The translations under genes and the position numbers were made by a program. Under the pieces are notes generated by a model. The model was not told where the DNA came from, did not search any database, and saw nothing but the letters and a program-made list of their open reading frames with translations. 15,113 nucleotides of DNA from an uncultured Clostridia bacterium (GTDB lineage: Bacteria; Bacillota; Clostridia; Christensenellales; Borkfalkiaceae). The stretch covers positions 1 to 15,113 of the forward strand of contig CAMWQS010000032.1 of the NCBI GenBank assembly GCA_947176485.1. The letters are read 5' to 3'. Shown here one piece after another: positions 7,288 to 15,113 of the stretch. Each line of letters starts with the position of its first letter. The stretch's first letter is position 1.

Positions 7288-9940
7288 TACTATTTGCGCC
7301 CTCAGCGTTCATTTCAAGCTTCCTTGGCTTTTATTCTTGCTTGTTCCCGCATACGCGCTGATGCTGTGGCCCTATTTCAGACTTTCAAAACAGCACAGAA
7401 GAACCACGAGCCGCGTAGTATCCTTGGTGCTTCATTCCGTAATTATTTTGCTTTGCGTGTTTATGATTTGCGGAATGAGCTTCGAGCACACTACAGTTTC
7501 CATAAAAAACGACGTAATTATTTTGGTTGACGCGTCCGACAGCAACAAGGCTTCCAAAGACGATATGAACGAATTTATTCAGAACGTCGTAGAAGAAAGC
7601 GAGGACGGTTACCGTCTTGGTATAATCACTTTTGCAAACGGGCAAGTATACGCCGCTGAACTCAATTCCAACGGAGAGCAAGCTTATAAAAATTATATTG
7701 CTTGCACTGACAAGCCCGAAGGCAACGCTTCGGATATCGCTTCCGCACTTATGTTTGCACGCGAAAAGCTTGCCGACCCTTCTTCGGGGCGTATCATAAT
7801 ACTTTCCGATGGTTTGGAAACCGACGGCAGTGCGCTTGCCGCCGTAAAGACCCTTGCCGACGAAGGGACGAGGGTGGATACGAAGTTTTTCTCACCCAAG
7901 GGCTACAAAAACGAAGTGCAGATAAATTCCGTCGAAGTCCCGCAAACTATGGCCGTCGGCACCACCGAATCAATTATGGTTACGCTTGAAAGCGTTACCG
8001 AGGGCTCGGTACAAATAACGGCGCATATCGCGCTGTACGATAATGACGTGCTTTACAGGGAACTGGATGCGCAGCTAAGCGGCGGTACGGACGTTATCCC
8101 TATCGATTACACTTTAATTAACCCTACTTTCCACAAATTCAAAGTAGTGGTAACGGCGGATAGCGATACTATTTCTGAAAATAACGAATACTATTCTTAT
8201 CTTAATATACAAGCCTCCCATAAGCTGTTGCTCGTCGAAGGCTCGGAAAACGCCGCTAAAAGTATAGAAGACCTTATGAAGGGCGACTACGAGTTAGAAA
8301 GAAAAAGCGTAACCGAGCTGCCCGCAACTTACGAAGAGCTGTGCCGTTACAGTGAGGTAGTGTTTGCAAACGTAGCAAACGCAGACCTTCCCGTAGGATA
8401 CGGCGATATTCTCACTCAATACGTTGAGGTTTTCGGCGGTGGTTTCTATACCGTAGGCGGCGATAGAGCATATCAAGAGAACGATATGAAGGACTCTAAG
8501 TATCAAGACCTTCTGCCCGTCGAAGCTTCTACCGGAAGAAAATCGTTGGGGCTGTTGCTCGTAATCGACCGTTCAAGCAGTATGAAAGAAAATAACCGTC
8601 TTAACCTTGCAAAAGACGCTGCAAAAGCCAGTGTTAATATGTTGGAAGACGAAGACTATATTGGTATCATAACTTTTGACGAGGACCCTGAGGCTACTAT
8701 TACGAACAATGGGCTGTTCTCTATGTCGCGTAAGGATACCGTTCTAGACCGCATAGACAAAATTGAACTCGGCTATGGCACGCACTATACGAAGGCGTTA
8801 ACTAAGGCAAACGATTTGTTTACGGGATTTAACGAAACCGATTTAAAGCATATAATTTTCCTCAGCGACGGCGACCCGCAACGCGATAACGAGGCTGACT
8901 ATTTAAGAATAATAGAAACCATGGCGAAATCGGATATCACCTTGTCGACTATCGCGCTGGGTGCTTCCGTGTCCACCGAAACCGCAGAAAAAATGGCAAC
9001 GGTAGGGAAAGGTCGCTTCTACGCAGTAACGAACGAAACGAGGCTTAGGGAAGCGATGGTTGAAGAAACCAAAGCGGCTTCAAGCCAATACGAAAACGAA
9101 AAACAGACTACGCTTGAAATAAAAAGCTTTACTTCGGCGGCGGTTTCGGGTATTACCGAAGGTGACCTTCCCAAGCTTCGCGGTTATTACGGCACCAAGC
9201 TTAAAAACGACGCAACCTTGATACTAAGCCACAACACCGACCCCATTTATGCCGAATGGTCACTGGGCAGGGGCAGGGTCGGCAGCTTTACGTGCGATTT
9301 AAGCGGCAAATGGTCGGCAGACTTTTTATCAAGCCAAAGCGGTCAAAAATTTATCGAACAATCTATAAGCAGCCTTCTTCCGAAAACGGTTGACCAAACC
9401 TATGCGGATATAAGGGCTGAAATCGTAAACGATAATCTTTCGGCAGAGCTACACGTTTATACCGACGCCCAAGAATGGGAAACGGTTACAGCGCAGTTGA
9501 TTTCACCCGACAGAACGACTTCTACAATAACGCTTGAAAAGCAAACGGGCAGCCTCTTTGCGGGCGTGTTTGATATGCACGATAGCGGAATTTACGAAAT
9601 ACGTATAACCAAAACGAACGGCACCGAAACGACGGAAATTTCAGCATACACGGCGTTTTCTTATTCGAAGGAATACTCGGCTTTTGCAAACGAAACCGAG
9701 TGCTTCCAGTTCCTTCAAAGCGTAAGCGAAAACGGCAACGGCACTACGCTGTTCTCCCCGGAAAATCTTTTCGGCAAGCAAAACGAGGTAGTAAGAAGCA
9801 CTTTTAACCCGCAGCTTACTTTCCTTATTATCTGTATAGTACTGTTCCTTTTGGATATCGTAGTACGTAAATTCAAAATCAAATGGCCGCACGAAATTAT
9901 CCGTGAGCGCCGCGCCAAGATAGGGGGTAACGAAATATGA
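7274..9940 (+). CDS. Membrane protein: vWA, amidotransferase-like domain, vWA
   Basis: An 888-residue protein, starting at GTG 7274 and overlapping gene 5 by 14 nt. TMs lie at about 17-35, 48-68 and 848-865. The basic loop between the first two and the basic tail (RKFKIK, RERRAK) are inside, so residues 70-847 face outside. The first vWA domain (about 78-205) has D-A-S-D-S at 86-90 and LSDG with D179, but a weak threonine site (GNASDIA). After a beta-sandwich-like stretch comes a class I glutamine-amidotransferase-like fold (about 315-425; HKLLLVEG, FGGGFYTVGG) with no catalytic cysteine visible. A second vWA domain (425-605) has a full site: D-R-S-S-S (432-436), T503 in GTHYTKA, and D532 in LSDGDP. 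Then come FTCDLSGKW and another beta domain. This architecture is familiar from MoxR/DUF58 loci. It is probably the main metal-dependent binding component outside the membrane; the ligand is unknown. Confidence 0.9.
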   Translation: MSSINTICALSVHFKLPWLLFLLVPAYALMLWPYFRLSKQHRRTTSRVVSLVLHSVIILLCVFMICGMSFEHTTVSIKNDVIILVDASDSNKASKDDMNEFIQNVVEESEDGYRLGIITFANGQVYAAELNSNGEQAYKNYIACTDKPEGNASDIASALMFAREKLADPSSGRIIILSDGLETDGSALAAVKTLADEGTRVDTKFFSPKGYKNEVQINSVEVPQTMAVGTTESIMVTLESVTEGSVQITAHIALYDNDVLYRELDAQLSGGTDVIPIDYTLINPTFHKFKVVVTADSDTISENNEYYSYLNIQASHKLLLVEGSENAAKSIEDLMKGDYELERKSVTELPATYEELCRYSEVVFANVANADLPVGYGDILTQYVEVFGGGFYTVGGDRAYQENDMKDSKYQDLLPVEASTGRKSLGLLLVIDRSSSMKENNRLNLAKDAAKASVNMLEDEDYIGIITFDEDPEATITNNGLFSMSRKDTVLDRIDKIELGYGTHYTKALTKANDLFTGFNETDLKHIIFLSDGDPQRDNEADYLRIIETMAKSDITLSTIALGASVSTETAEKMATVGKGRFYAVTNETRLREAMVEETKAASSQYENEKQTTLEIKSFTSAAVSGITEGDLPKLRGYYGTKLKNDATLILSHNTDPIYAEWSLGRGRVGSFTCDLSGKWSADFLSSQSGQKFIEQSISSLLPKTVDQTYADIRAEIVNDNLSAELHVYTDAQEWETVTAQLISPDRTTSTITLEKQTGSLFAGVFDMHDSGIYEIRITKTNGTETTEISAYTAFSYSKEYSAFANETECFQFLQSVSENGNGTTLFSPENLFGKQNEVVRSTFNPQLTFLIICIVLFLLDIVVRKFKIKWPHEIIRERRAKIGGNEI

Positions 9941-12900
9941 AAAAACCGCTTAAACTGATAGCCGCAATAATTATGTCTATTTTGCTTATTCCGGCTATAT
10001 TTGCCGCTTGCTCGTCTGACGAGCCGGCATCCGACCCCGTTTTCACACTCGATAAAACGAGTGTGGAGCTTACCGTCGGCGGCAACGCAGAAGTTATAAC
10101 GCTTACAAGTGTCAACGTGATTGAAGAGGCTGTTTGGGCGACTTCAAATCCTTCGGTTGTAACGATAAGCGCGAGCGGAGATAAGGCAACCGTCAAAGGC
10201 GTTGATACGGGTGCGGCGGTTATTACGGCAACGGCGGGCGACAGGGTTGCCATTTGCGCCGTTACAGTAAAACCCGGTCAATATATCACACTTGACAAAA
10301 CGAGTATAAATATGCTTGCCGGTGCGTCAGTTAAGATTACGGCAGAAACCAACGTTACCACAAAGCTGACTTATTCCTCCAATAACGAATCGGTCGCAAC
10401 CGTTAACGGCGACGGACTTATAACGGCTCGCTCTGGCGGCGAGGCGAGAATAACCGTCTCGGGCGGTAGTGCTTCTGCAACTTGCATGGTATACGTTACC
10501 GAACCTTTCGTAACCTTAAATAAAGAAGTGGTATTGCTTACTTTGGAGGAAGGGAACGATACCTTCCAACTCGTAGCCGATTCCAACTTTGATATTGAAT
10601 GGGCGTCTAGTGACGAATCCGTTGCAACCGTAAGCGAAGACGGACTTGTTAAGGCAATTGGCTTGGGCGAAGCCACGATAACGGCTACGACGGATACGAC
10701 TCCTTCGTCAAGCGCAGAATGCATAGTCAAGGTAAAGGGCGAAAAGCTTGATATAACGATATTTAAAGACGGTGAAGAAGTAGAAGATACGCTTATACTT
10801 CAACCAAAAGATTCGCTTCAACTTACGGCAACGATTACGCCAGAACAGCAAGGCGACGATGCAAAAGTTACTTGGTCTGTAAAATCGGGTACAGATATCG
10901 TATCCGTTGACGAAAACGGCGAAGTAACCTCTCTCGGCGATATCTACGGCGAGGCGGTTATACTTGCAACCAGCGTAAAAGACCCCGACTACACCGCGGA
11001 ATGTAAAATAAAAGTACCCGACCCCTACGAAGGTTGGATAGAAATTCACGACAAGGCTTCGCTTGAAGCGGCACTTAAATCGGGCAACGAAAGTAAAAAC
11101 ATGTATCTTTCGGGCGATATCGACCTCGACGGTGCAACCATAAAAAGCACTATTGGCAATTTTACCGGCACGTTCGACGGCAGGGGCTACGAGATAATGG
11201 ATTTCACTTGCAACGGTTTATTCGGAAGCATTGAAACGACGGGCACTATCAAAAACCTTGCAGTAACCGGCACCTCAGGTAGTAGCGACAACGGATACGG
11301 TTTATTAGGTTTCTTCGTGTTAGGAACAATGGAAAACTGCCGTTTCGATATTACCGTTAAAGACGACGGGCAGTCGGGTATTGCTCACCACAGCTCCCAA
11401 GCCGCAAAGGTAAATAACGTAATTCTTCTCGTAAGAAACCCCGAGAATAAAACGGGAATTAACGCAGACTATAACAATACCTCTACCGGTAACAACGTGT
11501 ATTGCGCGGTTTTGGAGGGCAATGCAAACGTAACGGGCTTCACCAGAAAGACCGAAGCAGAGCTCAAACAAGCCTCGCTTTACGCGGGCTGGGACGAAAA
11601 GATTTGGCAAATTGAAGACGGCGAAATCCCCGTACTTAAAAACGGCGGAAACATCGGCGAGCTTAGGGTTATCCTCGATAAGGAAGAAGAAACTATTTAC
11701 AAAGGTGATTTACTTGAACTTGTCGCAACGGTAAAGCCTATTAAGCTTCCCGCAGCGGATAGGGCGGTAGTTTGGACTTCCTCCGATGAAAGCGTTGCAA
11801 CCGTTGACCAAAACGGTTTGGTAACCGCAAAGAAAGAGGGTAAGGCGGTAATAACCGCAACCTCCGTAAAGGAAGGCACGAAGTATGCAAGCTGTACGAT
11901 AACGGTTGAACTGCCCGACGAATTGCCCGACCCCGTAATCAGAATTACTAACAAAATTTCCGCTTCAGAAGGGTTGAAGATAGGAAATAATTTAACCCTC
12001 ACCACAACAGTTAACCGCGACGACGGAACGGTCGCTTGGACTTCTTCGGATAGCGCAATTGCAACCGTTGACCAAAACGGAAAAGTAACGGCAATAAGTG
12101 AAGGCGAAGTTACGATTACCGCAACCTTCACAACCGATAACGGCAAGACTGCAACCGATAGCGTTACCATTGCGGTTTACGGCGACGGACACATCGAGCT
12201 TGCACTTGCGGCTCGTTCGGTAAGCGTCGGCGGAGCTTACAGTATAGACCATAAAGCCTTGGGCGGAAGCGTAAGCTGGACTTCAAGCAATACCTCCGTT
12301 GCAACCGTTAGCGAAAGCGGCGTCGTAAGCGGCGTTTCGGTAGGTAAAACTATCATTACCGCAAAAGTAGGCGAAAAGACCGCAACGATGGTAATTCACG
12401 TCTATGAAAAGGCGGCGGGTGCAACCGAAGTTTCAACGCCCGAACAGTTTAAAGCTATCGGCAACGGCACTTACTATATCGTAAACGATATAGACCTTGG
12501 CGGCGAAACCGTAAACACGCTTAACGAATTTGCAAATATAGACGGCTTAGGCTACAAAGTAAGTAACTTCAATACGCCCAAACTGTTCACGCAGTTCCAA
12601 GGCTATATGAGGAATATAGAAATTTCCTGCGTGCTTAACGGCAACGGCAATTTCGACGGTTTGTTCGGTACGTGGATAGGCGCAGCAAACGGCACGGTCG
12701 AAAACTGTATCTTCGATATAACCTTCTCCGGCTCAGCTGGACAATGCGCTTTGGTTCACCACAACAATAACGGTACTATTAGAAACATACTTGTAAAAGT
12801 CTCCCGTGAGGAAGGTTCCAGCGGAGAAAAGTTCCCCGTATTCTTTGAAGTACCCAATAACGGCACTATAGAGAACGTATTCTTGTTAAAGGGTAACGGC

Positions 12901-14964
12901 TCGTATTCCGCAACTAACGGCGCAACGGAAAAGACTGAAGCTCAGCTTAAATCGGCTTCAACCTTTGACGAAAGCTGGGAGAACGGTTGGGTAATTATCG
13001 ACGGTCAAATGCCCGTGCTTAAAGGCGCGCTCGTAACCGAACCTTTGAAGATTAAACTTGATAAAACTTCCGATGAGCTTTTCGTCGGTGAAACGGTAAC
13101 TCTTACCGCAACGGTAACGCCTACAGAACTCACCGCAGAAGAACGCGCAATCAATTGGGTTTCCGAAGATCCCACGATTGCAACCGTCGCGAACGGAGTG
13201 GTTACCGCAAAGAAGGCTGGCACCGTTATTATAAAAGCAGTTTCTGTAAACGACGCAACCGTCGTTGCAACCTGCACCGTAACCGTGAAGGCGATTGAAA
13301 TTTCAATCAACGAAGAAGATAAGATTTCCGAACTCAAGCTTGGCGGAACAAAACAACTTAACGTAACCGTAAACTGCGGCGAATACGAGTGGGAAACTTC
13401 GGACAGTAGCGTTGCAACAGTCGTTGACGGACTTGTAACCGCAGAGGGTGCAGGCAGCGTAACTATTACGGTCCGTTCCAAGAACGACACCGGCAAGTAC
13501 GACAGTATCACTATCCAAGTAAAGGCAACTATTGTAATTACGGTAGAACTTTCCGATACTGCACTTTCGCTTGACAGGGACGATACGGCAACGCTTACGG
13601 CAACAGTAGGCAACTCCGATAGCGGCGTAACGTGGTCTTCCGATAACGAAGCCGTTGCAACCGTTGACGAAAACGGCGTGGTAACCACCTACGGCGCAGA
13701 CGGCACGGCGACGATAACCGCAACCGCCAACGACGACGGCGGCAGCGGCAATTACGCTACGGCAACCTGCGTGGTAACCGTAGAGTACGTTTCCGTAGAA
13801 ATCACGCTTAAAGCTGAAAGCTTTAGTATCTTCACGGGCAACTCGCTCGACGTTTCAGATATTGCAACGGCAAGCAAGGGCAACCTTACCTTGTCCGTAG
13901 TAAGTGGAAGCGGGGTTTCAATTGAAAACGGCAAAATTGTTGCAACGGGCGAAGGTACCGCAATCGTGCGCGTAACCTCATCAATTTCTTACACCGACGT
14001 AACCGCAGCGCACAAAGACGTGACCGTCAACGTAATCGAAGCTAAAGTTCAGATGAGCATTGATGCTACCAGAATTTCACTTAAAGTGGGCGAAGCTTCG
14101 GCGGCAAATACGCTTAATGTTACTTTGGATAATATGCCCGATTCCCCTGCGGCAGGCGACGTAGTCTGGACTTCGTCCAATGCTTCGGTTGTTTCGGTAG
14201 CCGGCGGATATTCGAGCGGCAAGTACACCGGTACGCTTACAACTTCTTCCAAAGGCAAGGCAACAGTAACCGCAACCTATACTTTGGACGGAGTTGATTA
14301 CAAGGTAACCTGTGAAGTGAACGCATTCACCGCAACCGGCACTTGGACGGCGGTTTACGATTTGGCTACTTTCAAGAACGTTTGGAGTAGTGGCGGCGGC
14401 AACTATTATTTGACGCACGACCTTGATTTGAAAGGCGAATCGGTAAATATGCAGAGGCAAGACTATAATGCGGTATTTAACGGACGCGGATATGCGGTCA
14501 GCAATTTCAGTACTAACGCGTTATTCTATTACAATAATAGCGGCAGTGTAATAGAAAACGTTAAATTTGTCTGCACCTTGAACGGTAACGGAAATAACGA
14601 AGGTATTCTCGGACACCACGGCAACGGCGGAACAATTAGAAATTGTTACTTTGATATCACGTTCGGCACGAATTGCAGCGGTGTGTCACCGGCATTGGCT
14701 AATCACCTTAACGGTATGAAAATAGAAAATACTTTGGTCGTTACGCACAACCCTAACAATAAATCGACCACGTATGCTGACTTCTGTGAGGGTGGAACCG
14801 TTACAAGTATGATTTCTTGTTCAGATAGCAGCGTTACAATCAGCCCTAACGTAGGTACAGCCAAGACCGAAGCTCAGCTTAAAACTGCGGCAACCTTCGA
14901 CGGTTGGACGGCTTGGGTAGCAGTTGACGGCGAATATCCCCGCCTTGCTGGTGATTGGGAATAA
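9937..14964 (+). CDS. Giant lipoprotein with Ig-like and beta-helix modules
   Basis: A 1675-residue predicted lipoprotein. The signal peptide (1-24) ends FAA-C25, followed by an acidic S/D/E/P stretch. I count about twelve Big_2-type Ig-like domains (near 35-112, 117-187, 191-267, 271-361; 576-658, 666-748, 753-823; 1037-1118, 1120-1196, 1202-1284, 1287-1367, 1371-1463), each with W-x-S-S-(D/N)-x-S-V-A-T-V and an (I/V)-T-A strand. After the 4th, 7th and 12th comes a beta-helix/GLUG-like module of about 200 residues (366-568, 829-1029, 1468-1672). The order is 4+1, 3+1, 5+1. No LPXTG, SLH or membrane-spanning tail is present, so lipid is the only anchor. The start is ATG in an ATGA overlap with gene 6, with AGGGGGT 8 nt upstream. 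Such modules usually serve adhesion or glycan binding. Its place as the last cistron suggests it is a client or effector of the MoxR/vWA machinery (inference). Confidence 0.9.
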   Translation: MKKPLKLIAAIIMSILLIPAIFAACSSDEPASDPVFTLDKTSVELTVGGNAEVITLTSVNVIEEAVWATSNPSVVTISASGDKATVKGVDTGAAVITATAGDRVAICAVTVKPGQYITLDKTSINMLAGASVKITAETNVTTKLTYSSNNESVATVNGDGLITARSGGEARITVSGGSASATCMVYVTEPFVTLNKEVVLLTLEEGNDTFQLVADSNFDIEWASSDESVATVSEDGLVKAIGLGEATITATTDTTPSSSAECIVKVKGEKLDITIFKDGEEVEDTLILQPKDSLQLTATITPEQQGDDAKVTWSVKSGTDIVSVDENGEVTSLGDIYGEAVILATSVKDPDYTAECKIKVPDPYEGWIEIHDKASLEAALKSGNESKNMYLSGDIDLDGATIKSTIGNFTGTFDGRGYEIMDFTCNGLFGSIETTGTIKNLAVTGTSGSSDNGYGLLGFFVLGTMENCRFDITVKDDGQSGIAHHSSQAAKVNNVILLVRNPENKTGINADYNNTSTGNNVYCAVLEGNANVTGFTRKTEAELKQASLYAGWDEKIWQIEDGEIPVLKNGGNIGELRVILDKEEETIYKGDLLELVATVKPIKLPAADRAVVWTSSDESVATVDQNGLVTAKKEGKAVITATSVKEGTKYASCTITVELPDELPDPVIRITNKISASEGLKIGNNLTLTTTVNRDDGTVAWTSSDSAIATVDQNGKVTAISEGEVTITATFTTDNGKTATDSVTIAVYGDGHIELALAARSVSVGGAYSIDHKALGGSVSWTSSNTSVATVSESGVVSGVSVGKTIITAKVGEKTATMVIHVYEKAAGATEVSTPEQFKAIGNGTYYIVNDIDLGGETVNTLNEFANIDGLGYKVSNFNTPKLFTQFQGYMRNIEISCVLNGNGNFDGLFGTWIGAANGTVENCIFDITFSGSAGQCALVHHNNNGTIRNILVKVSREEGSSGEKFPVFFEVPNNGTIENVFLLKGNGSYSATNGATEKTEAQLKSASTFDESWENGWVIIDGQMPVLKGALVTEPLKIKLDKTSDELFVGETVTLTATVTPTELTAEERAINWVSEDPTIATVANGVVTAKKAGTVIIKAVSVNDATVVATCTVTVKAIEISINEEDKISELKLGGTKQLNVTVNCGEYEWETSDSSVATVVDGLVTAEGAGSVTITVRSKNDTGKYDSITIQVKATIVITVELSDTALSLDRDDTATLTATVGNSDSGVTWSSDNEAVATVDENGVVTTYGADGTATITATANDDGGSGNYATATCVVTVEYVSVEITLKAESFSIFTGNSLDVSDIATASKGNLTLSVVSGSGVSIENGKIVATGEGTAIVRVTSSISYTDVTAAHKDVTVNVIEAKVQMSIDATRISLKVGEASAANTLNVTLDNMPDSPAAGDVVWTSSNASVVSVAGGYSSGKYTGTLTTSSKGKATVTATYTLDGVDYKVTCEVNAFTATGTWTAVYDLATFKNVWSSGGGNYYLTHDLDLKGESVNMQRQDYNAVFNGRGYAVSNFSTNALFYYNNSGSVIENVKFVCTLNGNGNNEGILGHHGNGGTIRNCYFDITFGTNCSGVSPALANHLNGMKIENTLVVTHNPNNKSTTYADFCEGGTVTSMISCSDSSVTISPNVGTAKTEAQLKTAATFDGWTAWVAVDGEYPRLAGDWE
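10039..11640 (+). repeat. Module unit 1: four Ig-like domains plus beta-helix A
   Basis: Four Big_2 domains are followed by a module opening with SLEAALKSGNESKNMYLSGD, passing through DIDLDGA and GTFDGRGYEI, then short G/N-rich turns (GTIKNLAV, GTMENCRF), and closing with KTEAELKQA...IW.IEDGEIPVLK. The closing segment is the same as in units 2 and 3 (K-T-E-A-(Q/E)-L-K...W...DG..P.L). Confidence 0.75.
11662..13023 (+). repeat. Module unit 2: three Ig-like domains plus beta-helix B
   Basis: Three Big_2 domains are followed by a module with YYIVNDIDLGGE, a DGLGYKVSNF segment, LNGNGNFDGLFG, NGTVENCIFDITF, NGTIRNILVKV and closing KTEAQLKSA...GWVIIDGQMPVLK. The domains at 11.8 and 12.05 kb share a 22-nt identical direct repeat (11805-11826 and 12059-12080) coding for the ATVDQNG strand, a sign of fairly recent or conserved domain duplication. 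Confidence 0.75.
13045..14952 (+). repeat. Module unit 3: five Ig-like domains plus beta-helix C
   Basis: Five Big_2 domains (the fourth is more divergent, lacking the W-x-S-S core) are followed by a module with YYLTHDLDLKGESVN, FNGRGYAVSNF, LNGNGNNEGILG, GGTIRNCYFDITF and closing KTEAQLKTA...WVAVDGEYPRL. It is more like module B than module A. It ends three residues before the protein's C-terminus. Confidence 0.75.
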
Positions 14965-14984
14965 TAAAATACAGTAAAGATATA

Positions 14985-15016
14985 ACGGCGGGGCTGCCAC
15001 AAGGCAACCCCGCCGT
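14985..15016 (+). terminator. Hairpin terminator after the operon
   Basis: ACGGCGGGG (14985-14993) pairs perfectly with CCCCGCCGT (15008-15016). Inside, one C/A mismatch is followed by TGCC/GGCA and an ACAA loop. It lies 20 nt after the last stop codon. The downstream sequence (AAAATTAATT) lacks a proper T-run, so termination on the plus strand may be inefficient or factor-assisted. On the minus strand the stem is followed by a somewhat T-rich stretch, so it might also work in reverse. Confidence 0.7.
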
Positions 15017-15024
15017 AAAATTAA

Positions 15025-15053
15025 TTGACTTGTCGGCAAGTAAGTGCTAAAAT
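15025..15053 (+). promoter_or_regulatory. Promoter for a downstream gene
   Basis: TTGACT (15025-15030), a 17-nt spacer and TAAAAT (15048-15053) with TG at 15045-15046 form an extended -10 promoter, each box 5 of 6 to consensus. Transcription would start near 15060. ACTTG-TCGG-CAAGT (15028-15041) is a perfect 5-bp-arm inverted repeat inside the spacer, a typical place for a repressor site. It lies directly after the terminator, separating this unit from the operon. Confidence 0.6.
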
Positions 15054-15074
15054 AAATATCAGTTGAGGTGAGTA

Positions 15075-15104
15075 ATGGAGAATTTTCTTGTCAAATTAAA
15101 ATAA
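15075..15104 (+). CDS. Possible 9-codon leader ORF
   Basis: ATG at 15075 sits 6 nt after GAGG (15065-15068) of a strong GAGGTGA ribosome binding site and encodes MENFLVKLK before TAA. The initiation signals are better than those of most genes here, yet the frame is tiny. It may be a leader peptide for a gene beyond the window. Alternatively, GTG at 15068 opens another frame (MSNGEFSCQ...) that stays open to the edge but has no good ribosome binding site. Confidence 0.3.
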   Translation: MENFLVKLK

Positions 15105-15113
15105 ATTTACAAG

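Noticed and set aside
13005..13688. A 227-codon minus-strand open frame rich in Ser/Val/Thr
   Set aside because: It mirrors the Thr/Ala/Val-rich Ig-like repeats of the giant lipoprotein, has low-complexity composition and no start signals.
10039..14952. Recurring short sequences such as GCAACCGTTG
   Set aside because: Spacing and context follow the Ig-like domain strands (V-A-T-V). They are in-frame coding repeats, not CRISPR repeats or recombination sites.
1..15113. tRNA, rRNA, insertion sequences, attachment sites, CRISPR
   Set aside because: None was found. There is no transposase or integrase frame and no terminal inverted repeats, and gene spacing is that of a stable operon.

Overview
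The window looks like chromosomal DNA from a Gram-positive bacterium of the Bacillota, most plausibly an uncultured Clostridia-type lineage from an animal gut. The reasons are sigma-A-like promoters with TTGACA boxes and extended -10 elements, strong Shine-Dalgarno sequences, several GTG starts, lipoprotein signal peptides ending in F-(G/A)-A-C, and large exported proteins built from bacterial Ig-like (Big_2) domains. The taxonomic call is inference only.

Layout. Bases 1-46 hold the first 15 codons of a divergent minus-strand gene that begins with a signal peptide. Bases 47-343 are a regulatory region with two back-to-back promoters. Each -35 box sits at the end of a near-identical 18-bp motif, and the motif copies are inverted relative to each other. 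The plus-strand leader then carries a 20-nt perfect palindrome followed directly by a second hairpin. From 344 to 14964 runs one tightly packed operon of seven genes, with gaps of 9 nt or less and mostly overlapping start/stop codons: (1) a lipoprotein with five tandem helical repeats; (2) a three-TM protein with a DUF4175-like N-terminal half and a long acidic helical exterior; (3) a MoxR-family AAA+ ATPase; (4) a soluble DUF58 protein with a von Willebrand A (vWA) fold; (5) a BatA-like membrane protein with a degenerate vWA domain; (6) a membrane protein with the order vWA, glutamine-amidotransferase-like domain, vWA; (7) a 1675-residue lipoprotein with about twelve Ig-like domains and three beta-helix-like modules. 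A GC-rich hairpin at 14985-15016 follows. The last 90 bases hold another promoter, with an inverted repeat in its spacer, and a start site leading to a 9-codon ORF or the beginning of a gene.

How the genes may work together. MoxR and DUF58 are the only products predicted to be wholly cytoplasmic. The positive-inside rule puts the bulk of products 2, 5 and 6 outside the membrane, and products 1 and 7 are outer-face lipoproteins. Known MoxR-vWA systems (Bat, RavA-ViaA, CoxD/MoxR) use the ATPase with vWA partners to mature or remodel protein complexes. The layout therefore suggests a transmembrane MoxR/vWA machine serving two cell-surface lipoproteins at the ends of its own operon. The core is a known type of gene cluster. 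Its coupling to the two bracketing lipoproteins, and the promoter architecture, are the less familiar parts.
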